Origin: an uncultured Lachnospiraceae bacterium
GTDB lineage: Bacteria > Bacillota > Clostridia > Lachnospirales > Lachnospiraceae
Assembly: GCA_902779395.1 (NCBI GenBank)
Contig: CACZBK010000001.1
Span: 186,001-250,000, forward strand
Length of the DNA stretch: 64,000 nt
Reading direction: 5' to 3'
Shown in pieces: positions 26,388 through 35,866 of the stretch. A program made the position numbers and the translations under genes. The notes beneath the pieces are model-generated. The model was given only the letters and a program-made list of their open reading frames with translations. It did not search any database and had not been told where the DNA came from. Each line of letters starts with the position of its first letter. Within the stretch, counting starts at the first letter, position 1.

Positions 26388-27485
26388 TTAAAGAGTAAGA
26401 TCCCTGAATCCCGGTATACGACGCAGAAGCCATACCGGCAGATAGCATACCAGATATACTATCACGCTCCATAACAATGCGGCAGCGATACGGCCCAGTC
26501 CTGTAGGTTCTCCGCAGATGGCCAGCCTGACATTTTCGATCGTCTCGATCCTGCCGTCCAGGAAAAATCCATGCAACAGGAAAATACCCAGTGAACATCC
26601 TCCGAGAGAACCCATGACACGCTCCCAGGCTCTGTGTTCCCTGCGCCTGAATAAAGCTTTGCATACTACGAACAGCGTTACACAGTGCAGCATTGTAACC
26701 TCACTGTGGTATTCGGGATACATAACATAATCGCCCATCGACACGCCTCTGTTCGACAGGATATATGTATTATATATCATCCATATCAGATCAAGAGGAA
26801 CCAGTATAAGTGCCAGCTTTTTGCACTGATCCACACTCATACGGTGGTGGAAGAAGTATCCCATCACGGGATAAATAAAGATAACCTCGGTTATCCACTC
26901 GAGTTTCATATTCATATTCAGGCTGTATCTGTCCATAAGTATATATCTGTCTAAAAGCGGCAGTATCGAAGAAAGTACAAATACCGCCATGATCAGATAT
27001 ATGAAATCCTCATCACGCATATTCTTGACCATGGGACGCATAAAAGGAAGACAGATCAGAAATCCCAGCGTAGCATACAGATACCAGAACTGTGTTATAC
27101 GCTCACGATTATACAGATCGGGGATAAAACGTGTCAGATCGAACTGATCCCTGCCGGCTTTTATATCGGTAAGATAATACAGGAATGAAAATATGATCAG
27201 GATTATGATCATGCGCAGTATACGTTTTCTCCATACCGTCTTGATCGCCTCATGCATATCCAGCAGTATAGCCCCGTGTATCATAAGACACAGCCAGAGC
27301 GGAAAGCGCACGAACATAGCCACAAACAGGCTCAGATAATACGGAAGCGTGCCCATTTGCAGGTCTATATATGCATTGACCCCGTCTGAATAGGAAAATA
27401 TAAGAAAGATTATAGCTATGACCCAGAGTATATCAAAGTACAGCTCTCTCTTTTTTTTTGGTCTGCGTAGATCACTTGTTTTCAT
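26388..27485 (-). CDS. Acyltransferase-3-like membrane protein
   Basis: The protein has 365 residues and about ten helices, with the layout of acyltransferase family 3 (OatA/WecH type). The first helix block is ELYFDILWVIAIIFLIFSYS. Family members normally have a His at the end of this helix (IFNH-type); here the position reads FSYS, so the usual catalytic His appears lost. Later parts (SLGIFLLHGFFL) are typical. The ATG at 27485 lies inside the end of murB (14-base overlap); a TTG one codon earlier is also possible. The substrate is unknown, and without the His the protein may not be a canonical O-acetyltransferase. Confidence 0.75.
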   Translation of the reverse strand: MKTSDLRRPKKKRELYFDILWVIAIIFLIFSYSDGVNAYIDLQMGTLPYYLSLFVAMFVRFPLWLCLMIHGAILLDMHEAIKTVWRKRILRMIIILIIFSFLYYLTDIKAGRDQFDLTRFIPDLYNRERITQFWYLYATLGFLICLPFMRPMVKNMRDEDFIYLIMAVFVLSSILPLLDRYILMDRYSLNMNMKLEWITEVIFIYPVMGYFFHHRMSVDQCKKLALILVPLDLIWMIYNTYILSNRGVSMGDYVMYPEYHSEVTMLHCVTLFVVCKALFRRREHRAWERVMGSLGGCSLGIFLLHGFFLDGRIETIENVRLAICGEPTGLGRIAAALLWSVIVYLVCYLPVWLLRRIPGFRDLTL

Positions 27486-28401
27486 CAAAAGCCCCCAGAA
27501 GTATTACCTCCGGTTCAAGCATGACCCCAAAGGCCTGCCTGACTTTATCCTGTACTCTGCACATGAGACGGTATATATCTGTCGCAGTCGCATTTCCTTT
27601 ATTTATAATGAAACCTGCGTGTTTTTCCGAAACGCAGGCTCCTCCTGCACTCATCCCTTTGCATCCGGCATCCGATATAAGTTTACCGGCAAAATATCCT
27701 TCGGGACGTTTGAACGTGGATCCGGCACTGGGATATTCCAAAGGCTGTTTTTCCCTGCGCTGTGCATTAAGTCCGGACGCCTTCTTAAGTATCTCTTCCT
27801 TTATCCCGTGAGTAAGCCTTAAGCTGCTCCCCAGTACTATTCCCCGCCTCTTTTTAAGCAGGCTGTATCTGTATCCGAACTCCATACCCGCATTGTCGAT
27901 GCTGCATACGCCTTCACCGAAAAAGTAGATACGGACATCACGCACGATATCCTTCATCTCACCGCCGTAGGCACCGGCATTCATGGTAAGAGCTCCGCCC
28001 AGACTGCCGGGTATACCGGATGCAAATTCCATTCCTGAAAGCGAATGCTCTGCCGCTGCTACCGCGATACGGCTTAAAGCCGCCGCAGAGCCCGCAGTTA
28101 CGGTATCCGCATCCACACTTATATCATCAAAGCCGTCGCCCAGCTTTATGACGATGCCGTCATAGCCTTTATCACTGACTAAAAGATTGCTGCCGTTTCC
28201 CAAAAGAAACCACTCAAGTTCTTCTTCCTCTATAAGCTTCATAAGCTTAATGAGAATGTCCGTATCCTGAGCGGTAACAAAAAACCGCGCCTCTCCGCCT
28301 GCGCGGAATGAGCAATGCCTGCTCATGCTCTCATGCTCAAGCACATTGCCCTCTCCGGCGATAACAGCCAGTTTCTCTGATAATAATGCAGCTGAAACCA
28401 T
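27472..28401 (-). CDS. murB: UDP-N-acetylenolpyruvoylglucosamine reductase
   Basis: The protein has 309 residues, type II MurB. The FAD-binding part has SFRAGGEARFFV, WFLLGNGSNLLVSDKGYDG and SGIPGSLGGALTMNAGAYGG. The catalytic Ser lies in SAGSTFKRPEGYFAG, and the closing Glu in LEPEVILLG. It reduces UDP-GlcNAc-enolpyruvate to UDP-MurNAc with NADPH in the cytoplasm, the second committed step of peptidoglycan precursor synthesis. It lies 5 bases after the glucokinase gene without a clear ribosome site, so coupled translation is likely. Confidence 0.97.
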   Translation of the reverse strand: MVSAALLSEKLAVIAGEGNVLEHESMSRHCSFRAGGEARFFVTAQDTDILIKLMKLIEEEELEWFLLGNGSNLLVSDKGYDGIVIKLGDGFDDISVDADTVTAGSAAALSRIAVAAAEHSLSGMEFASGIPGSLGGALTMNAGAYGGEMKDIVRDVRIYFFGEGVCSIDNAGMEFGYRYSLLKKRRGIVLGSSLRLTHGIKEEILKKASGLNAQRREKQPLEYPSAGSTFKRPEGYFAGKLISDAGCKGMSAGGACVSEKHAGFIINKGNATATDIYRLMCRVQDKVRQAFGVMLEPEVILLGAFDENK

Positions 28402-28406
28402 TTTTA

Positions 28407-29357
28407 TTACACGATATTCAGATCAAGTACAAGTTTTGCCGCTCCGTATATGCCGGCATCATTTCCAAGGGTAGCCAGGGCAAAACGAACATCCCTGCTG
28501 CCGCGGAAAACATATTTCTTATACTCATCCACTATATAGCCAAACAGCACTTCACCGGCTTTTGATACCCCTCCGCCGATAACAAATATCTCAGGATTTA
28601 CCACGCAGGCTACAGCTGCGAGTCCCTTACCGAGATAACGGCCAAATTCCTTTGCAACCTCTATGGCTACTGAGTCTCCCGCCTTTACGGCATCAAATAC
28701 CGCCTTAGCCGAAACATCACCGTTTCGGAGAACGGAAGGTTTATCATCGGCTTCCAGCCTCCTTCTGGCGAGTCTGGATACACCCGTAGCGGATGCATAC
28801 TGTTCAAGACATCCGTGATTCCCGCAGCCGCAGGCATCCGGTTCATCATCTGCTATATGTATATGTCCTATTTCTCCGCCTGCTCCGGTAGCACCTGTAA
28901 GTATCTTTCCTTCCACAATGATGCCGCCGCCGACTCCGGTACCCAGGGTCACTGCCACCAGGTTTTTGTAGCCGCATCCGCCGCCTCTCCACATTTCACC
29001 CAGAGCTGCAACATTTGCATCATTACCCGCTTCAACCGGGATCCCTCCAAGAAGCACGGCAAGCTCTTCCTTAACAGAAAATACATCCCATCCCAGATTG
29101 GCTGCCTTATATATCACACCTTTTGCATCGACAGGTCCGGGTACACCTATGCCCACACCGATCACGTCATCCTTTTCCATACCCATCTCGGACATCTTTG
29201 CCTTAATGGATGCAGCGATATCCGGCAGTATCCTGCTGCCGTTATTTTCCTTGCGAGTAGGTATCTCCCACTTTTCCTTAACATTACCTTCCGTATCAAA
29301 ATATCCCATCTTAACGGTGGTGCCTCCAAGGTCCACACCGAAGATCACTTTTGACAT
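28407..29357 (-). CDS. glk: ROK-family glucokinase
   Basis: The protein has 316 residues. The phosphate loop is GVDLGGTTVKMGYFD, the substrate loop has VGIGVPGPVDAKG and AGNDANVAALGEMWRGGG, and the ROK zinc motif is CGCGNHGCLEQYASATG. It phosphorylates glucose with ATP. In Firmicutes, ROK glucokinases lacking an N-terminal DNA-binding domain, as here, are metabolic enzymes rather than repressors. The gene lies directly after hprK, and a GGGAGG site precedes the ATG. The link between glucose phosphorylation and HprK signalling is notable but common in this group. Confidence 0.93.
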   Translation of the reverse strand: MSKVIFGVDLGGTTVKMGYFDTEGNVKEKWEIPTRKENNGSRILPDIAASIKAKMSEMGMEKDDVIGVGIGVPGPVDAKGVIYKAANLGWDVFSVKEELAVLLGGIPVEAGNDANVAALGEMWRGGGCGYKNLVAVTLGTGVGGGIIVEGKILTGATGAGGEIGHIHIADDEPDACGCGNHGCLEQYASATGVSRLARRRLEADDKPSVLRNGDVSAKAVFDAVKAGDSVAIEVAKEFGRYLGKGLAAVACVVNPEIFVIGGGVSKAGEVLFGYIVDEYKKYVFRGSRDVRFALATLGNDAGIYGAAKLVLDLNIV

Positions 29358-29417
29358 ACTTATTTCCTCCCTGATCAGGATCTTTAATGCCCCCGATAGC
29401 CGGCAGATCCTTTTTAT

Positions 29418-30353
29418 TTACTGTAATTTATCCCTGTTCTCCAGCGCTGCCTGCATACGCTTGTAAAGCTCCTGGGGCGCATTATATCCCATCTTCTTAA
29501 GTCGGTAATTTACTGCTGCAGACTCGCAGATCAGTGCGGTATTACGTCCGGGACGGATGGGGATATTATGGCAGACTACCTTATTGCCCAGATATTCGGT
29601 ATACTCTTCTTCCATGCCCACGCGGTCGTAGTCCTGATCCTTTGACCACTCGGAAAGGCGTATCACCAGGTTGATCTCCTGATCTTCCTTAACGCTCTGC
29701 ACACCAAAGAGCATCTTTACATCAACTATGCCTATGCCTCGTATCTCTATGAAATGCTTCGTAACGGCAGGTGCCGTACCTATAAGAGTTTCCTCCGAAA
29801 CCTTTCTTATCTCAACCACATCATCAGTTACCAGACGATGTCCGCGCTTTATAAGTTCAAGAGCACATTCGCTCTTTCCTATGCCGCTTTCGCCGGTGAT
29901 AAGCACACCTTCACCGAAGATATCCACCAGCACTCCGTGTACTGTCATACAGGGTGCCAGCTTTGCATTCAGCCATCTGATGACCTCTGCCATGAAAACC
30001 GAGGTGCCCTTTGAAGTTGATAAAAGCGGCACTCCGTGCTCTATTGCTATCTGCTTAAACAGGGGATCCGGCTGCAGATCCCTGCAGAATACAAAAGCAG
30101 GGGTAGATTCGGATAATACCTTCTCGTAGCGCGATCTCTTATCCTCTTCCTTCAGCTGCTCCATGTATGAATATTCAACAAAACCCACTATCTGCAGACG
30201 GGTGGCATCATAATGTTCCAGATACCCTGCCAGCTGGATAGCCGGACGGTTGATATCAGGCTGGGTGATCCTGATATTACTTATATCTATCTCATCAGTA
30301 AGATTAGTGAGCTTCTGCTTGTCGATGAGACGCTGCAGACTGATACTTGCCAT
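29418..30353 (-). CDS. hprK: HPr(Ser) kinase/phosphorylase
   Basis: The protein has 311 residues. The P-loop is GESGIGKSECALEL near residue 155 and the family signature follows as HFIEIRGIGIVDVKMLFG. The N-terminal domain has the expected alpha/beta layout. HprK phosphorylates Ser46 of HPr and Crh when glycolytic intermediates are high, and reverses this otherwise. The only HPr-like protein in the window (24338-24589) keeps Ser46. It is the first gene of its operon, with promoter 30386-30414 and the ribosome site AAGGAGG. Confidence 0.97.
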   Translation of the reverse strand: MASISLQRLIDKQKLTNLTDEIDISNIRITQPDINRPAIQLAGYLEHYDATRLQIVGFVEYSYMEQLKEEDKRSRYEKVLSESTPAFVFCRDLQPDPLFKQIAIEHGVPLLSTSKGTSVFMAEVIRWLNAKLAPCMTVHGVLVDIFGEGVLITGESGIGKSECALELIKRGHRLVTDDVVEIRKVSEETLIGTAPAVTKHFIEIRGIGIVDVKMLFGVQSVKEDQEINLVIRLSEWSKDQDYDRVGMEEEYTEYLGNKVVCHNIPIRPGRNTALICESAAVNYRLKKMGYNAPQELYKRMQAALENRDKLQ

Positions 30354-30385
30354 GGGTAGTCCTCCTTAAAACACATTTGGCTAAT

Positions 30386-30414
30386 ATTATACTTCTATTT
30401 TGCGGTATTTACAA
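30386..30414 (-). promoter_or_regulatory. Promoter of the hprK operon
   Basis: On the minus strand there is a -35 TTGTAA (30409-30414), a 17-base spacer and a perfect -10 TATAAT (30386-30391). The leader to the hprK ATG is about 25 bases. One arm of a perfect 12-base inverted repeat covers the -35. Confidence 0.75.
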
Positions 30415-30487
30415 CAATAATCCGCATGACCGCCTGCCCGAGAGCCTGTACATATTCTTTATGGCATAGCGGCACTGTTGTAAATAC
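30405..30487. repeat. Inverted repeat flanking the hprK -35 region
   Basis: GTATTTACAACA at 30405-30416 and its exact reverse complement TGTTGTAAATAC at 30476-30487, separated by 59 bases. It lies in the uvrC-hprK spacer. It may be a two-site operator or, on the minus strand, a long hairpin downstream of uvrC. Confidence 0.55.
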
Positions 30488-30510
30488 TGCCTCCGCTCCC
30501 CCCGGTTACC

Positions 30511-32373
30511 TCAGCTGCCGTGAAAGTGCCCGTATACCGCTTCCGCTGAATTCCGTGGCAATCCAGCCTTCCCGATCAGCTCCTCTACAGAGGCATTTTT
30601 TATATCCTCCAGGGAAGAAAAAACTCTCATCAGGGCTTTTCTTCTGGCCGGTCCCACACCCGGGATATCATCCAGCACGGAATGTGTCTGCTCCTTTGTA
30701 CGAAGAGAGCGATGGTACTCTATCGCAAAGCGGTGAACCTCATCCTGTATGCGGGTTAAAAGTTTAAAAGCTTCGCTGCCCGTATCAATGGGCATCTCCA
30801 CATTATTGAAATACAGACCTCTGGTACGGTGGTTATCGTCTTTGACCATTCCGCACACCGGGATATCCAGCTCAAGCTCCGAAAGGACCTCCAGAGCTAT
30901 GTTCACCTGGCCCCTTCCGCCATCCATAAGGATGATATCGGGAAACACATCAAAATGTCCGTTCCCGTTTCCTTCTTCCTTTTCCTTAAGACCATGTGTA
31001 AATCGTCTGGTCAGGACTTCACGCATGCTGGCATAGTCATCAGGCCCGCTAACAGTCTTTATCCTGAACTTCCTGTAATCGCTGCGCTTGGGTTTTCCCT
31101 TGTCGTAAACGACCATCGATCCCACATTCTCAAAGCCGGATATGTTCGATATATCATAGGATTCCATTCTGTTTAGGCCGCTTACGCCAAGTATGGCTTC
31201 CAGCTCTCTCACAGCACCTATGGTACGGCCTTCTTCTTTCTTTATCTTTTCCTTATCCTGTGATAAGGCTATAGCGGCATTCGAAGCTGCCAGTTCCACC
31301 AGCTTTTCCTTCTGTCCTTTCTTTGGCGCCATCAGGTATACCCTGCTGCCTTTCTTTGCGGAAAGCCACTGCTCGATAAGGTCTTTTTCGCTGCTCTCCT
31401 CCTGCAACATTATCTGTCTGGGGATAAAGGGAGTTCCGGCATAAAACTGCTTTACAAAGCCGGAAAGTATGCTTTCACTGCTCTCTCCCGCACTGTTTTT
31501 CATATAAAAATGTTCCCTGCCCACCATTCGTCCGGCGCGGACAAAGAATACCTGCACTACTGCATCTTCCTCATCCCTTGCAAGGGCCACTATATCCTTA
31601 TCCTCCTGGTTCATATCCTCGATCTTCTGCTTCTGGGCTATGCTCTTTACATGCTCCAGAAGATCCCGATAGCGGGCTGCTTCCTCAAATTCCAGGTTTT
31701 CGGAAGCTTCTTCCATCCTCTGCCTGAGTTCTTTAAGAATGGGATTGTATTCGCCGTTCAAAAACTTAATGGCCTTTTCCAGCCGGAGCGCATATTCTTC
31801 GGGACTTATCTTATCCCTGATGCAGGGCCCGCAGCACTGTCCTATATGATAATTAAGGCAGGGGCGCTCCTTACCGATATCTTTCGGAAGCGATCTGTTG
31901 CAGTCGCGGAGCCCGTATAGCTTATTGATAAGGTCTATGGTCTCCCTGACGGAATATGCACTTGTAAAGGGACCGAAATAGCGCGCCTTATCCTTTTTCA
32001 TAAGCCTGGATAAAAATATCCTCGGATAGGTTTCATTTACAGTAACTTTGATATAAGGGTATGTCTTATCATCTCTGAGCATCGTATTGTATCTGGGACG
32101 ATGCTCTTTGATCAGATCATTCTCCAGGACCAGGGCTTCCAGTTCACTGTCGGTCACTATATATTCAAAGCGCGCGATCAGGCTTACCATACGGTCTATC
32201 TTGGGACCGCGTCCGATATTTGCACGAAAATAAGACCGCACCCTGTTATTCAGGTTTACGGCCTTACCAACATAGATTATCGTATCGTTTATATCCCGCA
32301 TCAGGTATACCCCGGGGCGGGGGGGAAGCTTCTTAAGCTCCTCCTTTACATCAAAACCCTTTTCCTCGGACAT
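30511..32373 (-). CDS. uvrC: Excinuclease ABC subunit C
   Basis: The protein has 620 residues, the family's usual length. The GIY-YIG nuclease domain is at the start ([19 protein letters not shown]), a Cys-rich linker has [19 protein letters not shown], the UVR motif lies near residue 215 ([18 protein letters not shown]), the RNase H-like second nuclease contains [14 protein letters not shown], and a helix-hairpin-helix closes the protein ([16 protein letters not shown]). It makes both incisions in nucleotide excision repair with UvrA and UvrB. It starts 3 bases after the ftsH stop with no strong ribosome site, suggesting coupling. Confidence 0.97.
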   Translation of the reverse strand: MSEEKGFDVKEELKKLPPRPGVYLMRDINDTIIYVGKAVNLNNRVRSYFRANIGRGPKIDRMVSLIARFEYIVTDSELEALVLENDLIKEHRPRYNTMLRDDKTYPYIKVTVNETYPRIFLSRLMKKDKARYFGPFTSAYSVRETIDLINKLYGLRDCNRSLPKDIGKERPCLNYHIGQCCGPCIRDKISPEEYALRLEKAIKFLNGEYNPILKELRQRMEEASENLEFEEAARYRDLLEHVKSIAQKQKIEDMNQEDKDIVALARDEEDAVVQVFFVRAGRMVGREHFYMKNSAGESSESILSGFVKQFYAGTPFIPRQIMLQEESSEKDLIEQWLSAKKGSRVYLMAPKKGQKEKLVELAASNAAIALSQDKEKIKKEEGRTIGAVRELEAILGVSGLNRMESYDISNISGFENVGSMVVYDKGKPKRSDYRKFRIKTVSGPDDYASMREVLTRRFTHGLKEKEEGNGNGHFDVFPDIILMDGGRGQVNIALEVLSELELDIPVCGMVKDDNHRTRGLYFNNVEMPIDTGSEAFKLLTRIQDEVHRFAIEYHRSLRTKEQTHSVLDDIPGVGPARRKALMRVFSSLEDIKNASVEELIGKAGLPRNSAEAVYGHFHGS

Positions 32374-32376
32374 GTT

Positions 32377-34665
32377 TTATTCGTTATTATCGCCATCTCC
32401 GGGCTGCTTATATGCACGTTTTTTAAACTCATCGGCAAAGGAACTGCCTTCCTTACCGCCTTCAGCATCCGTTTCATTATTCTGTGAAATGCTTTCTGTT
32501 TTTTCGGGCTCCCGGGTCACCTTCTGAAAAGCCGCCCCTGTTTCACTTCCGCTCTCATTCTTAGGCTCTGCGGGAACATAGGCATCTTTGCTTCCCTCAC
32601 CCGAAGACTCCGCTTTCTGGTCATCCTTTTGAGGCGCACGGTTCTTTTCACGGCCGCGGGTCACAGATATTATCTCCTTGCCATCGGGAGTATACTTGGG
32701 CTCATCACTCTCATTATTTACGATCACTGCCGCACGATCGCTCCCTTCTTCTTTCTCAGGCAGGGGAATACCTTTCTCACGGCAGTAGATCTCCATAAAT
32801 TCACGACCGGAGATAGTCTCCTTCTCATAAAGATAATCCGCTATCTTATTAAGGATCTCACGGTTCTCGGTGAGCATTCTCTTGGCTTCTTCATAGCTTG
32901 TGCGGATAAGTGCTTTTACTTCTTCATCAACCTGTGCCGCGGTCTCATCAGCACAGTTCTGGATAGTATTTCTGTTTAAGTATTCATCCTGTACGGTCTC
33001 AAGCCCCATCATACCGAATGCGCTGCTCATACCGAAGCGGGTAACCATGGCGCGTGCGATACGGGTTGCCTTTTCTATATCATTGGCAGCACCGGTCGTC
33101 ACCGTATCAAATACGATATCCTCGGCAGCACGTCCACCCAGCAGGCTTACGAGCTCGGAACGCAGTTCCTTCTCGGTCTGCATGAACTTCTCTTCTTCAG
33201 GATAGCTCAGCACATATCCCAGAGTACCCATGGTACGTGGGATTATCGTTATCTTCTGTACCGGTTCAGCATTCTTCATAAGAGCGCTGATAAGAGCATG
33301 ACCTGTTTCATGATAACTCACGATCCTGCGCTCCTGTCTCGAAAGCACACGGTCTTTCTTTTCTTTACCCACGCTGACAAGCTCAACCGCATCCAGAAGA
33401 TCCTTCTGGCTCACATATTCACGTCCGCGCTTTACAGCCAGAATGGCTGCTTCGTTTATCATATTGGCCAGATCGGCACCAACGGCACCAACCGTAGCCA
33501 GACCTATCTCATCCAGATTAACGGTCTGATCCATAAGCACATCTTTGGAATGAACTTTAAGGATCTCGATACGTCCCTTAAGATCAGGCTCTTCCACAAT
33601 GACACGTCTGTCAAAACGCCCGGGTCTTAACAACGCTTTATCCAGTATCTCAGGCCTGTTGGTAGCAGCCAGGATTATGATACCCTTCTTGGCATCAAAA
33701 CCGTCCATTTCGGACAAGAGCTGGTTCAGGGTCTGCTCACGCTCGTCATTGCCTCCGCCATAACGTGAATCCCTGCTCCGTCCTATCGCATCGATCTCAT
33801 CGATGAATATGATGCAAGGCGCACTCTTCTCCGCTTCCTTAAACAGATCTCTTACACGGCTTGCACCCACACCGACATACATCTCCACAAAATCAGAACC
33901 TGCAAGTGAGAAGAAAGGCACACCTGCTTCACCCGCAACGGCCTTTGCCAGCAGGGTCTTACCGGTTCCGGGAGGTCCTACAAGAAGGGCACCCTTGGGT
34001 ATCTTCGCACCTATCTTTGAATACTTGACAGGGTTATGAAGAAAATCCACTATCTCGACTAAGGATTCCTTAGCTTCATCCTCTCCGGCCACATCCTTAA
34101 AGCTTATGCCGGTTTCCTTACCGCCGTACATCTTAGCGTTGCTCTTGCCAACACCGAATATCCCGCCGCCGCTCCTGTCCATTCTTCTGAATAAGATCCC
34201 CATAAAGATCCACAGAAGAGCGATAGGTACTACATAGGTAAGCAGAAAGCTTAAGATCATGCTCCTGCCATCCTCTATGGTACTCTTAACCTCGATATGT
34301 GCATCGAGCATACGATTTGTAACGGTGGTTATATCTTCGGCAAGTCCGGTAAAATAAGTACGTCCGGGAAGATTCTCCTTTTTGCCTCTTTCCTCTATAT
34401 TGATATGGTCTCCGTCTATCACTATGGCTTCGATCTTGTTATCGGAAACCATCTTCAGGAAATCATTATAACTGATCTCCTCAGCCTGGGAAGATCCCCT
34501 TCCGACGATATAACTGATGACCATAAGCGCTACAAGGGTCACCACTATAAATGCCATTATATTGGGGCCCCTGTTTCCGTTACTTCCGTTATTCTGATTG
34601 TTGTTGTTTCCTCCCCCGTGGTTATCCTGATTATCACCCTGGGGATTGTTATTATATTCCTGCAT
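32377..34665 (-). CDS. ftsH: ATP-dependent zinc metalloprotease FtsH
   Basis: The protein has 762 residues, longer than the usual 610-650. The start is Asn/Gln/Gly-rich (residues 1-35), followed by two membrane helices around a short outside loop, then the AAA domain (Walker A GPPGTGKT near 230, Walker [12 protein letters not shown], arginine-finger region RPGRFDRR). The zinc site is HETGH near 455. The last 130 residues are a disordered, charged tail (many Glu, Lys, Ser) beyond the protease domain. FtsH degrades membrane and regulatory proteins. A TTGATA box and AT-rich sequence lie upstream (34666-34740), but I cannot fix a promoter. Confidence 0.97.
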   Translation of the reverse strand: MQEYNNNPQGDNQDNHGGGNNNNQNNGSNGNRGPNIMAFIVVTLVALMVISYIVGRGSSQAEEISYNDFLKMVSDNKIEAIVIDGDHINIEERGKKENLPGRTYFTGLAEDITTVTNRMLDAHIEVKSTIEDGRSMILSFLLTYVVPIALLWIFMGILFRRMDRSGGGIFGVGKSNAKMYGGKETGISFKDVAGEDEAKESLVEIVDFLHNPVKYSKIGAKIPKGALLVGPPGTGKTLLAKAVAGEAGVPFFSLAGSDFVEMYVGVGASRVRDLFKEAEKSAPCIIFIDEIDAIGRSRDSRYGGGNDEREQTLNQLLSEMDGFDAKKGIIILAATNRPEILDKALLRPGRFDRRVIVEEPDLKGRIEILKVHSKDVLMDQTVNLDEIGLATVGAVGADLANMINEAAILAVKRGREYVSQKDLLDAVELVSVGKEKKDRVLSRQERRIVSYHETGHALISALMKNAEPVQKITIIPRTMGTLGYVLSYPEEEKFMQTEKELRSELVSLLGGRAAEDIVFDTVTTGAANDIEKATRIARAMVTRFGMSSAFGMMGLETVQDEYLNRNTIQNCADETAAQVDEEVKALIRTSYEEAKRMLTENREILNKIADYLYEKETISGREFMEIYCREKGIPLPEKEEGSDRAAVIVNNESDEPKYTPDGKEIISVTRGREKNRAPQKDDQKAESSGEGSKDAYVPAEPKNESGSETGAAFQKVTREPEKTESISQNNETDAEGGKEGSSFADEFKKRAYKQPGDGDNNE

Positions 34666-34758
34666 ATTTATATCGCTCCTAGATAAAAAATCAATATAAA
34701 TATTATCACATATTCTGTATTTATCAAAGTATTATACTTTTATTTCACAAAATAAACA

Positions 34759-35853
34759 TCATTTCACCAATGTAACTCCGTCTTTTTCAAATAAACTATC
34801 ATAATCATAAGAATGATACATATTCCAAACCTTATCGCAATAATCATTGTAATTATCTGATGTCAGTTCGTCATACCCCTCTTTCAGCCAGAGAAGGATC
34901 TGAGAATTAACAGCTTCGCTATGATGACTCATATCACGATAATAATTCAGATCACAGATTATTTTCTCCTCAGTATAAAACGAAAAAACACGTATATTAT
35001 CATGTGCGGTAAGTAAACTTAAAATATAACGTTCAGCCTTCTGTATTCTGTCCAGTTCACCATTCCTGTCCAGATAATCATAAAACAGTATGCTATATGG
35101 TGTGATATATATATAAAATACAGTATCCGGATGTTCCTCTGTTATCTTTATAACATTTTCATAAATATTATCATGTATTCTCGTATACTCCTCATCAGTA
35201 ATATCTGTATTGCAGCCATATTCCTTTTCAACACGATTATATGTCTGTTGCAGACCTTCCGGACCATAAACATAATCATTACTATGATTCATATATGAGT
35301 CAAGACTATCTCCGGGTTTCCCTATAATGGTCCGGATGATAACACTCAGAGTAGCTTTAAAGAACACTTCTCTGTTTAATAAATAGCTTATATCATTTAT
35401 AAGTTTATCATCATAAAGATAAGTGGGGTAATCCTCTGCGGGATAGTCCCTTGAATCCTTACTGTCAAAAGCTCTGAACAGGTCTATTCCACGTATTACA
35501 TAACGGATCCCGCTATTATGATCAAAAGCAAATTGAAGCTCCTCGTTTATTTCAAGCTGACTTCCTCCGCTTAACGGAAGTTTGACCGATCTTACACCAA
35601 ACAATTCGTCAAATTGCGAAGGTTTGAAATACTCTGTCATAGACGTTCCAACTATCAACGCATCATACTCAAAATTCCTGGCAATACCATAATTCTGATA
35701 ACGCTCATTATTAAGCGGGTAATTCATCACAGGTAAAGGAGCATGAAAATGAAAATATGGATCCACCACTATGGTAAGCAGACTGCATCCTAAAATGATC
35801 GTCAAAAAAATTCCGATTATTATTCTCATGATTTTTCTGGGATTTGTTTTCAA
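34759..35853 (-). CDS. SGNH-like partner of MBOAT acyltransferase (copy 2)
   Basis: The protein has 364 residues with one N-terminal helix (ending VVDPYFHFHAP) and an extracytoplasmic domain. EYDALIVGTSMTEYF holds the Ser block (GTS here, GSS in copy 1), and YRDMSHHSEAVNSQIL near residue 320 is a good Asp/His candidate. The start is TTG at 35853, chosen because a GGGGAGG site lies at the right distance; no ATG fits. It follows the MBOAT copy 2 gene by 13 bases. It is paralogous to the protein at 10663-11793, sharing the length, the VDPxFH turn and the gene order. Confidence 0.75.
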   Translation of the reverse strand: MKTNPRKIMRIIIGIFLTIILGCSLLTIVVDPYFHFHAPLPVMNYPLNNERYQNYGIARNFEYDALIVGTSMTEYFKPSQFDELFGVRSVKLPLSGGSQLEINEELQFAFDHNSGIRYVIRGIDLFRAFDSKDSRDYPAEDYPTYLYDDKLINDISYLLNREVFFKATLSVIIRTIIGKPGDSLDSYMNHSNDYVYGPEGLQQTYNRVEKEYGCNTDITDEEYTRIHDNIYENVIKITEEHPDTVFYIYITPYSILFYDYLDRNGELDRIQKAERYILSLLTAHDNIRVFSFYTEEKIICDLNYYRDMSHHSEAVNSQILLWLKEGYDELTSDNYNDYCDKVWNMYHSYDYDSLFEKDGVTLVK

Positions 35854-35866
35854 AGCATCCTCCCCA

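Noticed and set aside
34726-34740. 15-base palindrome AAAGTATTATACTTT upstream of ftsH as an operator
   Set aside because: It is short and made of A/T in an AT-rich spacer, so chance is a sufficient explanation. No promoter could be placed firmly around it.
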